DNA of 64,000 nucleotides from Deltaproteobacteria bacterium (GCA_021737785.1 JAIPDI010000028.1:1-64000); one strand, 5' to 3'; numbered from the stretch's first letter, positions 1-8,496 are shown. Program-made: numbers and translations. The notes: a model not told the origin generated them from the letters alone.

Positions 1-131
1 TCGTAGTGCATCAATCCCAGGTGTTCTTCATCCGCCTCGTTTTGCCGGTAGTGCTCGATACCCTGGAGGATAGAGGCTGCGCAGTTTCCGATACCAACAA
101 TACCGATTCTGATCTTTCTATCGCTATCCAT
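1..131 (-). CDS. ino1: Inositol-3-phosphate synthase, N-terminal fragment
   Basis: Only the first 43 codons are inside the window; the gene continues beyond position 1. The product starts with an Ile-rich beta strand and the dinucleotide-binding loop GIGNCAAS, followed by ILQGIEHY and, near the edge, LGLMHY. This succession closely matches the start of bacterial and archaeal myo-inositol-1-phosphate synthases, which convert glucose 6-phosphate to inositol 3-phosphate with NAD. The ATG at 131-129 is chosen because the Rossmann strand begins directly after it; no strong Shine-Dalgarno is seen. The gene lies 242 bp downstream of the AOR gene on the same strand, separated by a strong hairpin, so it may be transcribed separately. 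Inositol could serve phosphatidylinositol or a compatible solute, which cannot be decided here. Confidence 0.8.
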   Translation of the reverse strand, partial: MDSDRKIRIGIVGIGNCAASILQGIEHYRQNEADEEHLGLMHY

Positions 132-335
132 GTCCCAACAATCCACTATGAGTACGAGAATGAGATCGAGACTTCTGCAACCGCCTCACAATATATCTTT
201 TTATTTTGAAAATCAAGCCATACTTGGCCTTGAACTCGATTCCGGCTCTGATTGCGGACCGTTTTCGGTAGAGGCGACGATCGGGGGATGCCGGCCGGAG
301 AGTGTGGATGCGTCAGGCCGGGTCTGGGGGAAGTT

Positions 336-367
336 CCCCCCCGTCCGCATCTTATCGGACGGGGGGG
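336..367 (-). terminator. GC-rich hairpin downstream of the AOR gene
   Basis: A 12-bp perfect inverted repeat (positions 336-347 and 356-367, arm CGGACGGGGGGG) with an 8-nt loop lies 6 bp past the AOR stop codon. Its position fits a transcription terminator. On the minus strand it is followed by AACTT rather than a T-run, so it is not a canonical intrinsic terminator. Confidence 0.5.
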
Positions 368-373
368 ACACTG

Positions 374-2113
374 TCAGGGGGAATCAAATTTTAACACTGA
401 ATCGAGATCCTCGTCAGAAACATCAAAGACGGCGTTGTGGGGCGAGAGTTTTTCCGTCTTGAAAAACTCGGGGAGCCGGTCATCGGCCGAAGTGAACCCG
501 GCGCGCCGGTTGAAGTCGATCTCGGTCTTCAGGACCTTCTGTCCAAGGGCGCCGATGTCGTCTCCTGTGAGGCTTAGACCATACTTGGCGTTCACCATAT
601 CCACAATCGCCGCGAAGGCATCAGGGACGTCCAGCACCGGGAAGGCCACGAAGAGGCAAAGCCCGGCAGTGTCGATGAAGGCCGTGGCGATCTGGAGATC
701 TTTGGAGAGTTTCGCCTGGCCCTCGCTCTTGAGCGGATCCAGTTGGCCCCCCACATTCATGATATTGGTTGCCACGGCGTAACCTGCCGTGTGGTCCGCC
801 CCCATCGGTGAGGTGGCAAAGGTTACGCCGACGCCCTTTACCGCCCTCGGGTCATAGGCCGGGAGGGCCTGGTTCTTGACAACGGGAACCCGTCTGACCC
901 CGAAGGTTTTTCCCACGACCCCGGCCCCTGCGCCTAATATGCGGCCCAGGGGGGTTCCTTTGCCCACCTCTGCGATGAGCTCTTCGGCACCCGCTGCGTC
1001 GCCGAAGTTTTTTAAGCCCCCTTCCATGGCAACGGCCACCGAATTTCCCATTTCGATGGTATCCACACCGATATCGTCACAGGCCCGGTCGATACGGGCG
1101 ATGGCGTCCAGATCATCAATCCCGCAGTTGGGACCCCAGGCCCATACGGTTTCGTATTCGGGCCATTTGGAAACATAATCGCCCTTTTGGTCAACGAAGA
1201 TTCCGGAACAACGGATGACGCAACCCGACATGCATCCGTGCGTCGGATCTCCCTTACGTTCTATGGTGAGCCTGTTCAGGGTTTCTCCTCCCACCTTGTC
1301 GGCCCCATCAAAACGCCCGGCGCTGAAGTTTCGGGTGGGAAGCCCCCCCGCCTCATTAAGGATATTGATGAGAATGTCTGTCCCGTAGGTCGGCAGGCCC
1401 TGACCGGTTACCGGATACTCCTGAAGCGCCTTGGCAAAGCGTTTGGCCGCCTGATTGAAGGATTCCTTGTCAATAATGGGCGCCACTTGGCCCCCTGACG
1501 GATCGATGATAATGGCCTTGAGTCCCTTGGATCCCATGACTGCGCCCAGGCCGCCCCGGCCGGCATGCCGGGTGGGGCGGACCTCTCTGTCGGTAAAGGC
1601 CACGCTCGCTCCGCCCAGTTTCCATTCGCCTGCCTGACCGATACTGACAAATCCGACTTTGTCTCCGAATTCGGTTTTCAGTTTATCTACGGCGGCATAG
1701 TTCCCGAGACCTTTTAGCTCGTCTGCAGGAGACAGCTCATACCGGTCCTTGCCCACCCAGAGCTTATAGAGCTTTCCGTTCTGCGGCAGACCCTCTACAA
1801 CGATTGCTCCGATACCGAGCCGGGCAAGATACTGGCCTGCCTGACCCCCTGAATTGGCCTCCTTGATGCCGCCCGTGAGGGGACTCTTGGCGCCCACTGA
1901 GATACGGCCCGAATTGGCGCAATTGGTGCCGCCCAAGAGGCCCGGGGCAAAGATCAACTTGTTGTTGGGCCCGATGGGGGAGCAGGTCGGTTCCACCTCT
2001 CTTGCCACGATGGCAGAGGTGAGCCCCCGTCCGCCCAGTCCCTCATATACCTCCGGGATATCTTCCGCCTTGACCGAAAGATCGGTCATGTTGACTCTTA
2101 ACATCTTGAACAT
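374..2113 (-). CDS. Aldehyde:ferredoxin oxidoreductase family protein
   Basis: 579 aa, near the usual ~600 aa of tungsten/molybdenum AOR enzymes, which oxidise aldehydes to acids (or reduce acids) with ferredoxin in the cytoplasm. The N-terminal pterin-binding domain has the family pattern GLGGRGLTS and the EANSGG...GQYLARLG stretch around residues 85-100. Residues 294, 298 and 302 form C-x3-C-x3-C (HGCMSGCVIRC), and Cys486 in DTAGLC is the expected fourth [4Fe-4S] ligand. A clear AAGGAGG lies 6 nt before the ATG at 2113. The divergent neighbours are two MoaD-like genes, a common pairing that suggests a role in pterin cofactor supply. The specific substrate (for example aromatic, aliphatic or glyceraldehyde 3-phosphate) cannot be told. 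Confidence 0.93.
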   Translation of the reverse strand: MFKMLRVNMTDLSVKAEDIPEVYEGLGGRGLTSAIVAREVEPTCSPIGPNNKLIFAPGLLGGTNCANSGRISVGAKSPLTGGIKEANSGGQAGQYLARLGIGAIVVEGLPQNGKLYKLWVGKDRYELSPADELKGLGNYAAVDKLKTEFGDKVGFVSIGQAGEWKLGGASVAFTDREVRPTRHAGRGGLGAVMGSKGLKAIIIDPSGGQVAPIIDKESFNQAAKRFAKALQEYPVTGQGLPTYGTDILINILNEAGGLPTRNFSAGRFDGADKVGGETLNRLTIERKGDPTHGCMSGCVIRCSGIFVDQKGDYVSKWPEYETVWAWGPNCGIDDLDAIARIDRACDDIGVDTIEMGNSVAVAMEGGLKNFGDAAGAEELIAEVGKGTPLGRILGAGAGVVGKTFGVRRVPVVKNQALPAYDPRAVKGVGVTFATSPMGADHTAGYAVATNIMNVGGQLDPLKSEGQAKLSKDLQIATAFIDTAGLCLFVAFPVLDVPDAFAAIVDMVNAKYGLSLTGDDIGALGQKVLKTEIDFNRRAGFTSADDRLPEFFKTEKLSPHNAVFDVSDEDLDSVLKFDSP

Positions 2114-2550
2114 GGCAGCCTCCTTTTGAATTGGGTTATTGCGTGTTTTTTCAATGACATTGCTTCGGTACCGCTCGGCTGGCGAGAAATCGGACCCGTT
2201 GGGTCCTGGTCAAAGAAGTCGATCGTCGCTCCTGTCACCCCCCTAAGCCTGCCATAATATGATCTCGATATCAAGCAGTTTTTACAAAAAAATCAGCATG
2301 TTAAGTCAAGAATGACATAAGGCGCCATCTGTAGCGGAATTGACAGCTACGGGTGTTTCTGATAAATTCCAGTCAGCAGGGTCCTCTCTGACGATATCGG
2401 ATACTGGTTCAGCCTGCATCCAAAAAAAACGAAAGATCTCACTCCAAGACACGGAAAGGTTCTTCAACGGCTGACGGTCTGAGGTTCCTGAATTGAGAGA
2501 AGACAAGCAGCAACCCGCAAGCATTTTCAGTGGAGGGTCTGTTTAAAAAG
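2114..2550. other. Divergent intergenic region AOR / MoaD-like genes
   Basis: 437 bp without a supportable gene. It must hold the promoters for the AOR gene (leftward) and the MoaD-like pair (rightward). A candidate leftward sigma-70 promoter lies at 2283-2311 within an A/T-rich tract (2275-2325). No convincing rightward promoter or operator was recognised. Confidence 0.6.
2283..2311 (-). promoter_or_regulatory. Candidate sigma-70 promoter of the AOR gene
   Basis: On the minus strand TTGACT (plus 2306-2311) is separated by 17 bp from TGTAAA (plus 2283-2288). The -35 box matches 5/6 and the -10 box 4/6. It lies about 165 bp upstream of the AOR start, so the mRNA would have a long leader. Confidence 0.4.
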
Positions 2551-2796
2551 ATGTCTTTACCTATAAAGGTGTTTCTGAGTTCAACGGTGAGACAGTACAT
2601 TCCCGGATATGATCCGTCTGAGGGAGTATTGATTTCCTTGGATCGGAAGACAACGATATTCGAACTCTGCAAGCGGATGCATATCCCCCAGGATAAGATC
2701 AAGATTATCATGGTGAATGGCAGGAATGCGTCTTTTGATTATGAACTGGAAGGGGGCGAGCGGGTCGGGCTCTTTCCCCCCGTAGGAGGGGGTTGA
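2551..2796 (+). CDS. MoaD/ThiS-like ubiquitin-fold protein with C-terminal Gly-Gly
   Basis: 81 aa from the ATG at 2551 (an upstream GTG at 2530 is possible; GGAGGG at 2532-2537 sits a little far from 2551). The beta-grasp pattern of MoaD/ThiS is visible: a first strand IKVFLSSTVR, then a middle helix with LCKRMHI, the segment IIMVNGRNA and the end GERVGLFPPVGGG. The terminal Gly-Gly is the adenylation/thiocarboxylation site in sulfur carriers. It is divergent from the AOR gene and immediately followed by a second MoaD-like gene. A role in supplying sulfur for the pterin cofactor of the oxidoreductase is plausible by context, but a stand-alone carrier for another pathway is not excluded. Confidence 0.8.
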   Translation: MSLPIKVFLSSTVRQYIPGYDPSEGVLISLDRKTTIFELCKRMHIPQDKIKIIMVNGRNASFDYELEGGERVGLFPPVGGG

Positions 2797-2801
2797 AAAA
2801 G

Positions 2802-3128
2802 ATGGGTACAACCACAAAACAACAGCCTGTCACCATCCGCATATTCGGGTTTCTGCGGAGCCACATGGATGGGCAGGGATTGCCCTATACCCTGGAAAGA
2901 GATGTTCCCCAAGAGGGGTGTACCGCATACCATATCGTTACGATGCTGTCGCTTCCGCCTGAAGAGGTGGAAGCGGTATTTCGTAATGGACAGGTGATCA
3001 ATATCTACGATCCCGTATTCCCCGGTGACCGGCTGGCATTGTGTCCGTACGGGACCCCTGGGCCTTATCGGGTTTTCCTGGGGATGGTGAGGGAAAACCG
3101 GGAACGGGCGCGGAGGGAATCAGAATAG
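2802..3128 (+). CDS. MoaD/ThiS-like protein lacking a C-terminal Gly-Gly
   Basis: 108 aa. The ATG at 2802 follows AGGAGGGGG (2784-2792) inside the end of the previous gene; the genes are 5 bp apart and surely co-transcribed. The fold is similar to its neighbour: strand VTIRIFGFLRS, segment VEAVFRNGQVIN, then DPVFPGDRLALCPYGTPGPY. The protein does not stop at Gly-Gly. It continues about 20 residues past the normal carrier end with a basic tail rich in Arg/Glu, so it cannot be activated at its C-terminus unless trimmed. It may be a structural or regulatory partner of the AOR enzyme rather than a sulfur carrier. Confidence 0.7.
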   Translation: MGTTTKQQPVTIRIFGFLRSHMDGQGLPYTLERDVPQEGCTAYHIVTMLSLPPEEVEAVFRNGQVINIYDPVFPGDRLALCPYGTPGPYRVFLGMVRENRERARRESE

Positions 3129-3972
3129 AGCGCATTGCCAGGACCGGTTTCCCACGATTCGTACGAATGAGATTCTTGCCTGTATTCCCGCCTCGCAAGC
3201 CTCGGCAGGTTTTTGCCCCTTCTTGCACATGTTTTAAAACAACACGCATTAAAACAATAACGTTCAAAAACGAAAATTGAAATTTGGGATAATCAGAGCT
3301 GCGAAGGCCCTTCGGAGTCTTTTTTCGGAAGCTCGGCGTACAGGATAAGGACCGCTGTCATGCACATCCTAAGGATCGTAAGTTAATTTATCTCATCAAA
3401 ATAATAAAATAAATTTTTTTTGCATCACACCAGAGAACCGCCTCGTTTCAGATGGGAATATTCCCCGACGTCTGCCGCTGTGCCATATCACTCCGGGCCA
3501 CACACTCTATCACATTTTTTCGTAAATAACCTTATGTTTTGAAAAATGTCATATTTCGAAAAAAATTCTTGACATATTTCTTCATGTGGGAATAATAAAT
3601 TCTGGTTAAGCTTGGTCTTTGTCGGATCCGCGCCCCAATGCCGGGCCATCATGGGAGATCCCCGGTAAGCACAGCGCTTCATCGATGGCGCCGCCACTGG
3701 CGGTTCTGTCAGGGCGCTGATCCACAAGAGCGGTGTTGGTTTCAAGCGTGGCAGAAGTCGACTTGGTTATTGTCTTCGTCGGCCATGGGGTGGATGTCAA
3801 ACAGTTTCATGGTGCTTTACAGGTTTAGAAACAACTTTGATATGTCCCGGCTTGTCTTTGGTGTCATCTACCGGGGCATGTCCCACATCAGTACGGGCCT
3901 TCGTTAAAGAGCGAGAGGTCACCATGGTTCCGGATCAACGATTCGAAGCTGCAATCTGAAGCAGAGGGGTGA
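3129..3972. other. Long intergenic region before the glpA operon
   Basis: 844 bp. No open frame here has a recognisable product. The first part (3129-3360) holds the end of the MoaD transcript. An A/T-rich block spans 3380-3425, and a promoter/operator block lies at 3551-3598. The remaining ~375 bp (3598-3972) would be an unusually long 5' leader of the glpA mRNA. Half-site-like words TTTTCG (around 3516-3521) and CGAAAATT (3271-3278) resemble the GlpR-type operator described upstream of the repressor gene, but are imperfect. Confidence 0.6.
3551..3598 (+). promoter_or_regulatory. Promoter and operator-like block of the glpA operon
   Basis: TTGACA (3569-3574) is followed after 16 bp by AATAAT (3591-3596), a good sigma-70 promoter. 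The 25 bp at 3551-3575 match 21/25 to positions 8497-8521 in front of the glycerol transporter operon, including a TTTCGAAA-type element just upstream of the -35 box. The shared block implies common regulation, most simply by the DeoR/GlpR-type repressor encoded at 7229-8158. Confidence 0.6.
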
Positions 3973-5460
3973 ATGCGTTCACAGTATGACGTCATCATCA
4001 TAGGCGCCGGGGTGGTGGGGTGTATGGTAGCCCGCTGGTTATCCCGGTACACGCTCAGGATTCTGCTTGTCGAGAAGACTTCAGACGTGTGTACCGGCGC
4101 CACGGCGGCCAACTCCGCCCTGGTTCATGCGGGCTACCACGCAGTCCCCGGTACGCTCAAGGCCGAGATGAACATCAAGGCGAATCCGATGTGGGACCGG
4201 CTTTCCGAAGACCTCCAGTTCGGGTTTGTACGCTCCGGCGCTTACATTGTGGCTGTGGGCGAAGACGAACGCCCGAGCCTGGACATGTTTCTGGACCGCG
4301 CCCAGAAGAACGGCACACCGGCGCAGATCATTTCCGGCAGGGAGATGCATAAGCGCGAGCCGTGCATCACTCCCGAGGTGACCAGTGCCCTCTTCGTGCC
4401 TGCCGGCGGCATCTGCGATCCTTGGGGCGCAACCATCGCAGCCGCAGAGAATGCGGTGATGAACGGCGTCGAACTCCGTCTTGACACGGAGTTCCAGGAG
4501 TTTCTATGGTCGGATGAGGAGGTCAAGCACATCGTCGGGATCAAAACCAACCGGGGTAGGTTCCATAGCCGGTGGGTGATCAACGCAGCCGGTCTTTTTG
4601 CCGACGAAGTGATGCATAAAGCAGGTGTACGGCCGGAATTCACGATCACGCCCCGCCGAGGAGAGTATTTTGTTTTGGATCGCAGCCGGATTCAGGTCCA
4701 AAACGTGCTGTTCCCGGTACCCACTCCCATCAGCAAAGGGATACTGGTCACCCCGACCCTTCACGGCAATACCCTTATCGGACCCAATGCGGAGAATGTC
4801 GAGGATAAGATTGACGTGGATGTGACGCCCGAGGGGATGGATGAGATCTGGGATGGGGGCAAGAAACTGGTCCCGAGTCTTGACCGGCGAGACATTATTG
4901 CGGTGTTCGCAGGGTTGCGGCCCGCAGGCAATGCACCGTGCCAAAACCCGGACGTGCACTACAATCACGACTTCATTATCGAAATCCCGGAGCACGTCAA
5001 GGGCTTCGTCAATCTGGGCGGCATGGATTCTCCCGCATTGACCGCGGCGCCCGCCATTGCCGAGAAGGTGGTAGAATTATTGCGGGAGGCGGGTGAGGCG
5101 TTGGCACCCAAGGCGGATTGGGATTCGATTCGCCCGGCACGCCCTGTTTTCCGGAACCTGTCTCACGGGGAGCAGGCTGCACTCGTCGCTGAAGACCCTC
5201 GATATGGACGGGTGATCTGTCGTTGTGAATATGTCACCGAGGGCGAAATCGTGGCCGAGATCCACGCGCCGATTCCTGCCACCACCTACGACGCCCTTAA
5301 ACGGCGCACGTGGCTGGGTACGGGACGCTGCCTGGGCGCCTTTGACATGCCTCGCGTTATCAATATCCTGGCTCGCGAATTGGGAAAGGACCCCCTGGAG
5401 ATAACAAAGAAAGGGGATGGCTCCGAACTCCTTTTCCGCAGGACCAAGGAGGTTCCGTGA
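3973..5460 (+). CDS. glpA: Anaerobic glycerol-3-phosphate dehydrogenase, GlpA-like FAD subunit
   Basis: 495 aa. The N-terminus has the FAD-binding GAGVVG motif (about residues 11-16), followed by a DAO-type domain to about residue 370. A C-terminal BFD-like [2Fe-2S] domain covers about residues 413-475. This order is that of GlpA, which oxidises glycerol 3-phosphate to dihydroxyacetone phosphate. Cys416, Cys418 and Cys453 occupy three of the four expected cluster positions, but the fourth is Asp458 (GRCLGAFD), where GlpA-like proteins usually have Cys. GAGGGGTGA precedes the ATG. The stop overlaps the start of the next gene. With the two following genes it forms the dehydrogenase module seen in Clostridia and Thermotoga rather than the E. 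coli GlpABC set; no glpC-like gene is present. Confidence 0.88.
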   Translation: MRSQYDVIIIGAGVVGCMVARWLSRYTLRILLVEKTSDVCTGATAANSALVHAGYHAVPGTLKAEMNIKANPMWDRLSEDLQFGFVRSGAYIVAVGEDERPSLDMFLDRAQKNGTPAQIISGREMHKREPCITPEVTSALFVPAGGICDPWGATIAAAENAVMNGVELRLDTEFQEFLWSDEEVKHIVGIKTNRGRFHSRWVINAAGLFADEVMHKAGVRPEFTITPRRGEYFVLDRSRIQVQNVLFPVPTPISKGILVTPTLHGNTLIGPNAENVEDKIDVDVTPEGMDEIWDGGKKLVPSLDRRDIIAVFAGLRPAGNAPCQNPDVHYNHDFIIEIPEHVKGFVNLGGMDSPALTAAPAIAEKVVELLREAGEALAPKADWDSIRPARPVFRNLSHGEQAALVAEDPRYGRVICRCEYVTEGEIVAEIHAPIPATTYDALKRRTWLGTGRCLGAFDMPRVINILARELGKDPLEITKKGDGSELLFRRTKEVP

Positions 5461-6743
5461 TGGCGAAGCCGCTGAAATCCCATTATGACGTCGTCGTCAT
5501 CGGGGCCGGTCCCGGCGGGCTGGCCGCGGCCATCTCCGCCAAAAAAACCGGTGCGGACGACGTATTGATGATCGACCGCGATCCGGAATTGGGCGGCATC
5601 CTGTTGCAGTGCATCCACAACGGGTTCGGGGTGGAGACCTTCAAGGAAGATCTGCCCGGTCCCAGCTATGCCCAGCGCTTTATCAATGAGGCGCAATCGG
5701 TCGGCATCGAGTATCTGCTCGATGCCATGGTGCTGGATGTGACGCCGGGGCGCAAGATATATGTTTCGGGAGCCCGGGGGGGATTTAGAGAACTCCAGGC
5801 CAGGGCCATCGTTATCGCAATGGGATGCCGGGAGCGCACGCGCGCCCAGATTCGCATCCCCGGACCGCGCCCGGCCGGCGTCTATACCGCGGGGCTGGCG
5901 CAACGGTGGGTCAACGTTGAGGGATACATGCCCGGCGAGCGCTTTGTTATTCTGGGTTCGGGGGATATCGGCATGATCATGGCGCGGCGTCTGACGTTCG
6001 AGGGGGCCAAGGTCGAACGGGTCTTGGAGGTCATGCCCTATCTCACGGGGTTGAGCCGCAACTATGTCCAGTGCCTCATGGATTTCGATATTCCGCTGCA
6101 ATTGCGACACACCGTCAAGCGCATTATCGGCAACGACCGTGTGGAGGCGGTTGAGGCGGTCCAGGTGGACGAGCGGTGGCAGTCTGTCCCCGGTACTGAG
6201 GAGATCATTCCCTGCGACACCCTGCTGCTTTCGGTGGGATTGATCCCGGAGAACGAACTCTCGCAAAAGGCCGGTGTGGTGCTGGATCCAGTCACCAACG
6301 GGCCGTTCGTGGATGACGGATTCGCCACCAATATCCCCGGGGTGTTTGCCGCCGGCAACGTGGTGCATGTCTATGACCTGGTGGATTGGGTCACCCAGGC
6401 CGGCCTTACCGCTGGGAGGCGCGCGGCCATGTTTGCCAAGGGGAGCTGTAACAAGAAGGCGGTCATGGTACCCACCGCTGCCGGTCGGAATGTGCGCTAC
6501 GTAGTCCCCCACAAGCTCGATCCGGAGACGCTGACCCAGGACGCGATCACCCTTCAGATGCGAGTGACACAACCGATGGAAGAGGCGGTTCAGGTGCGGA
6601 TAACCGACGGTGACACACTCATTGCGAAGAAGCGGGAGCGGTACGCGCGTCCCGGTGAAATGGTAAGCCTCACTCTGCGAGGACAGGAGTATGACGCGGT
6701 CCGAAATGCAAAAAAACTCGTCGTTAGCGTAGCTCCGGTTTAA
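5460..6743 (+). CDS. FAD/NAD-dependent oxidoreductase subunit of the glycerol-3-phosphate dehydrogenase module
   Basis: 427 aa from ATG 5460, preceded by AAGGAGG and overlapping the glpA stop by one base (translational coupling). Residues about 10-30 hold the FAD loop GAGPGGLAAA. The segment GGILLQCIHNGFG near residue 45 is typical of this oxidoreductase group, and a second Rossmann loop ILGSGDIG near residue 163 would bind NAD(P)H. It belongs to the pyridine-nucleotide-disulfide oxidoreductase superfamily and is always found beside a GlpA-like protein and a DUF1667 protein in anaerobes that use this module. It probably passes electrons from the GlpA flavin to NAD or an electron carrier. It is not homologous in detail to E. 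coli GlpB, so no symbol is given. Confidence 0.85.
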   Translation: MAKPLKSHYDVVVIGAGPGGLAAAISAKKTGADDVLMIDRDPELGGILLQCIHNGFGVETFKEDLPGPSYAQRFINEAQSVGIEYLLDAMVLDVTPGRKIYVSGARGGFRELQARAIVIAMGCRERTRAQIRIPGPRPAGVYTAGLAQRWVNVEGYMPGERFVILGSGDIGMIMARRLTFEGAKVERVLEVMPYLTGLSRNYVQCLMDFDIPLQLRHTVKRIIGNDRVEAVEAVQVDERWQSVPGTEEIIPCDTLLLSVGLIPENELSQKAGVVLDPVTNGPFVDDGFATNIPGVFAAGNVVHVYDLVDWVTQAGLTAGRRAAMFAKGSCNKKAVMVPTAAGRNVRYVVPHKLDPETLTQDAITLQMRVTQPMEEAVQVRITDGDTLIAKKRERYARPGEMVSLTLRGQEYDAVRNAKKLVVSVAPV

Positions 6744-6772
6744 TCGCCGTGACACGGAGCCTGGACCGGAAG

Positions 6773-7153
6773 ATGAACATGCCAGAGACAGAGAATATCA
6801 TCTGCATCACATGCCCCATGGGGTGCAATCTGACGGTGACGCGCGAGGGCGCGACTGTATTGCATGTGAACGGCAATGCATGCAAACGCGGGCTCAAATT
6901 CGCTGAGGCGGAATTAACCGATCCGAGGCGTATGGTGGCGACGACAGTACATGTCAAGGGGGGGATTCACCCCCTGGTGCCTGTTTACACCAAGGAACCC
7001 TTTCCCAAACCACGCATCTTCGAGCTGTTGCGCGAGATTCGTCAATTGAATATCGAGGCACCGGTAACCATGGACCAGGTGGTGCTGAAGAATGCCCTGG
7101 GAGAGGGCATCGACATTATCGCCAGCCGGGACATGCCCGCAGCAGCCGTTTAG
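6773..7153 (+). CDS. DUF1667 protein, small Cys-motif partner of the GlpA module
   Basis: 126 aa from ATG 6773; ATG 6779 is equally possible and a GTG at 6749 less likely. The N-terminus has C-x2-C-x3-C (CITCPMGC) and a fourth Cys in GNACKRG about 25 residues later. This spacing resembles the [4Fe-4S] site at the start of molybdopterin oxidoreductases. The rest contains MVATTVHVKGG and PVYTKEPFPK, typical of DUF1667. It lies 29 bp after the oxidoreductase gene. The family accompanies GlpA-like and NAD-oxidoreductase genes, so an electron-transfer or assembly role is inferred; no activity is known to me. Confidence 0.85.
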   Translation: MNMPETENIICITCPMGCNLTVTREGATVLHVNGNACKRGLKFAEAELTDPRRMVATTVHVKGGIHPLVPVYTKEPFPKPRIFELLREIRQLNIEAPVTMDQVVLKNALGEGIDIIASRDMPAAAV

Positions 7154-7228
7154 GAAATTCGATAAGGCCGCTGAGGGGTTTCAGCAAATCGCCTCATTTC
7201 CTGGTTGGGAATGCACGTCGAAGATTGC

Positions 7229-8158
7229 TCAGGAGTTGGGTGGGACATCTTTTCCGGACGGAATGATCTTTTTTTTCAGAGACTTCCCCTGGACGGGTTT
7301 CAAATCGTTAGGTGAGGATTCGTCTGCCACATACAATTTGACATCTGCGGCCGCTAACATCTCACACATCTCGGGAGGGGGAAACTGGTCTGTAAACAGG
7401 GCGTGCACTTCACGGATATTACAGAGGCGCACCATGGCCTGCCGGCCGAATTTGGTGTGATCGGCCACCAGAAAAACCTTTCGGGAGGTTTCGATGATCG
7501 CCCGTCCCACTCGAATTTCATGATAATCGAAGTCCAGCAAGGTTCCGTCTCCGTCGATGCCGCTCACGCTGATGATGCCGAAGTCGAATTTGAACTGCCG
7601 GATGAAATCAATGGTCGCCTCCCCTGTCAGTCCCCTGTCACGGCCGCGCACGGCCCCACCCGTGACAATCACTTCGAACCTTTCGTTTTCGCTCAAAATG
7701 ACCGCCACATTCAGATTGTTGGTGATCACCCTCAACCGGTCATGATTCAGGAGGGCTTTGGCCACCTCCTCTGTGGTCGTACCGATGTCGAGGAAGAGGG
7801 ATGCCTCGTCGGGGATATGCCTTGCCAGCAGGCGGGCGATCTGGATCTTTCCTGCCAGCGCAAACATCTTGCGGGTTGTGTATCCTACGTTTTCTACGCT
7901 GGAAGGGAGCCCGGCCCCTCCATGGTGCCGGTGTACCAGGCCCTTTCTGGAGAGCTCATTAATGTCCCTGCGAATGGTCTGGGGGGTGACCATGAATGTC
8001 TGGGCCAGGGCATCGATGGAAACAAATCCCTGCCCTCGGACAAGGTCCACGATTTTGGATTGTCGGAGGAGGACGCTCCTCGACTTGCCGTCTTTCTTAA
8101 ATTCCTCTTCTTCTGTTCTTGTCGTGACGGTCTTGTCGGGTGCCATTTCAAGTCCCAT
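7229..8158 (-). CDS. glpR: DeoR-family transcriptional repressor, GlpR-like
   Basis: 309 aa. ATG 8158 is chosen because GGAGGTGA stands 5 nt before it; an in-frame ATG at 8176 overlaps that site. After a charged ~25-residue N-terminal extension comes the DeoR winged helix (RQSKIVDLVRGQG...VTPQTIRRDINEL), then a phosphosugar-sensing domain with DIGTTTEEVAKALL, VTGGAVRGRDRG and FDFGIISVSGID. DeoR/GlpR proteins repress sugar- or glycerol-phosphate genes and are released by the phosphorylated metabolite. It is convergent with the dehydrogenase module and divergent from the glycerol transporter. A perfect TTTCG-CAAA-CGAAA site lies 70 bp upstream, suggesting autoregulation. The C-terminal ~30 residues are Lys/Pro-rich and longer than usual. 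Confidence 0.87.
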   Translation of the reverse strand: MGLEMAPDKTVTTRTEEEEFKKDGKSRSVLLRQSKIVDLVRGQGFVSIDALAQTFMVTPQTIRRDINELSRKGLVHRHHGGAGLPSSVENVGYTTRKMFALAGKIQIARLLARHIPDEASLFLDIGTTTEEVAKALLNHDRLRVITNNLNVAVILSENERFEVIVTGGAVRGRDRGLTGEATIDFIRQFKFDFGIISVSGIDGDGTLLDFDYHEIRVGRAIIETSRKVFLVADHTKFGRQAMVRLCNIREVHALFTDQFPPPEMCEMLAAADVKLYVADESSPNDLKPVQGKSLKKKIIPSGKDVPPNS

Positions 8159-8227
8159 TACAGTCACCTCCGGCATGGTTTTCTATTTCCTGAATTTGTC
8201 AAAGAGAACATATCACTAAATAATGCA

Positions 8228-8241
8228 TTTCGCAAACGAAA
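8228..8241. promoter_or_regulatory. GlpR-type operator candidate upstream of glpR
   Basis: TTTCG-CAAA-CGAAA is a perfect 5-bp inverted repeat with a 4-bp centre, the general form of DeoR/GlpR-family operators. It lies 70 bp upstream of the glpR start, as expected for autoregulation. Confidence 0.55.
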
Positions 8242-8462
8242 ATTCAAGATGATCTTCCCGAAGATCCACAGCCCCTGTGAACGGCTGTTCGGGCGTCTGG
8301 CGGAAAGATGAAGACCGGTGCCGTTAGATTGCCCGCCGAATACAGGCAAAAAGCCATTCTGGTGGACTTGAACGTCGCTTCCTTTTGGACAGAAAACTCT
8401 CTCGGGATGGCATTCAACACATAATCCACATCGCTTATGGGATGCCATCCGTTGAAATGATT

Positions 8463-8476
8463 TTTCACAAACGATT
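8463..8476. promoter_or_regulatory. Second GlpR-type operator candidate
   Basis: TTTCACAAACGATT matches the perfect site at 8228-8241 in 11 of 14 positions, including the CAAACGA core. It lies about 40 bp upstream of the transporter -35 box, where a looping or roadblock repressor could bind. Confidence 0.4.
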
Positions 8477-8496
8477 ATTTTATGAAAAACAATGTA

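Noticed and set aside
5286-6755. 489-codon open frame on the minus strand opposite the FAD/NAD oxidoreductase gene
   Set aside because: It is the antisense shadow of a clearly conserved oxidoreductase, with His/Arg/Gly-rich composition typical of antisense frames in GC-rich DNA and no family resemblance.
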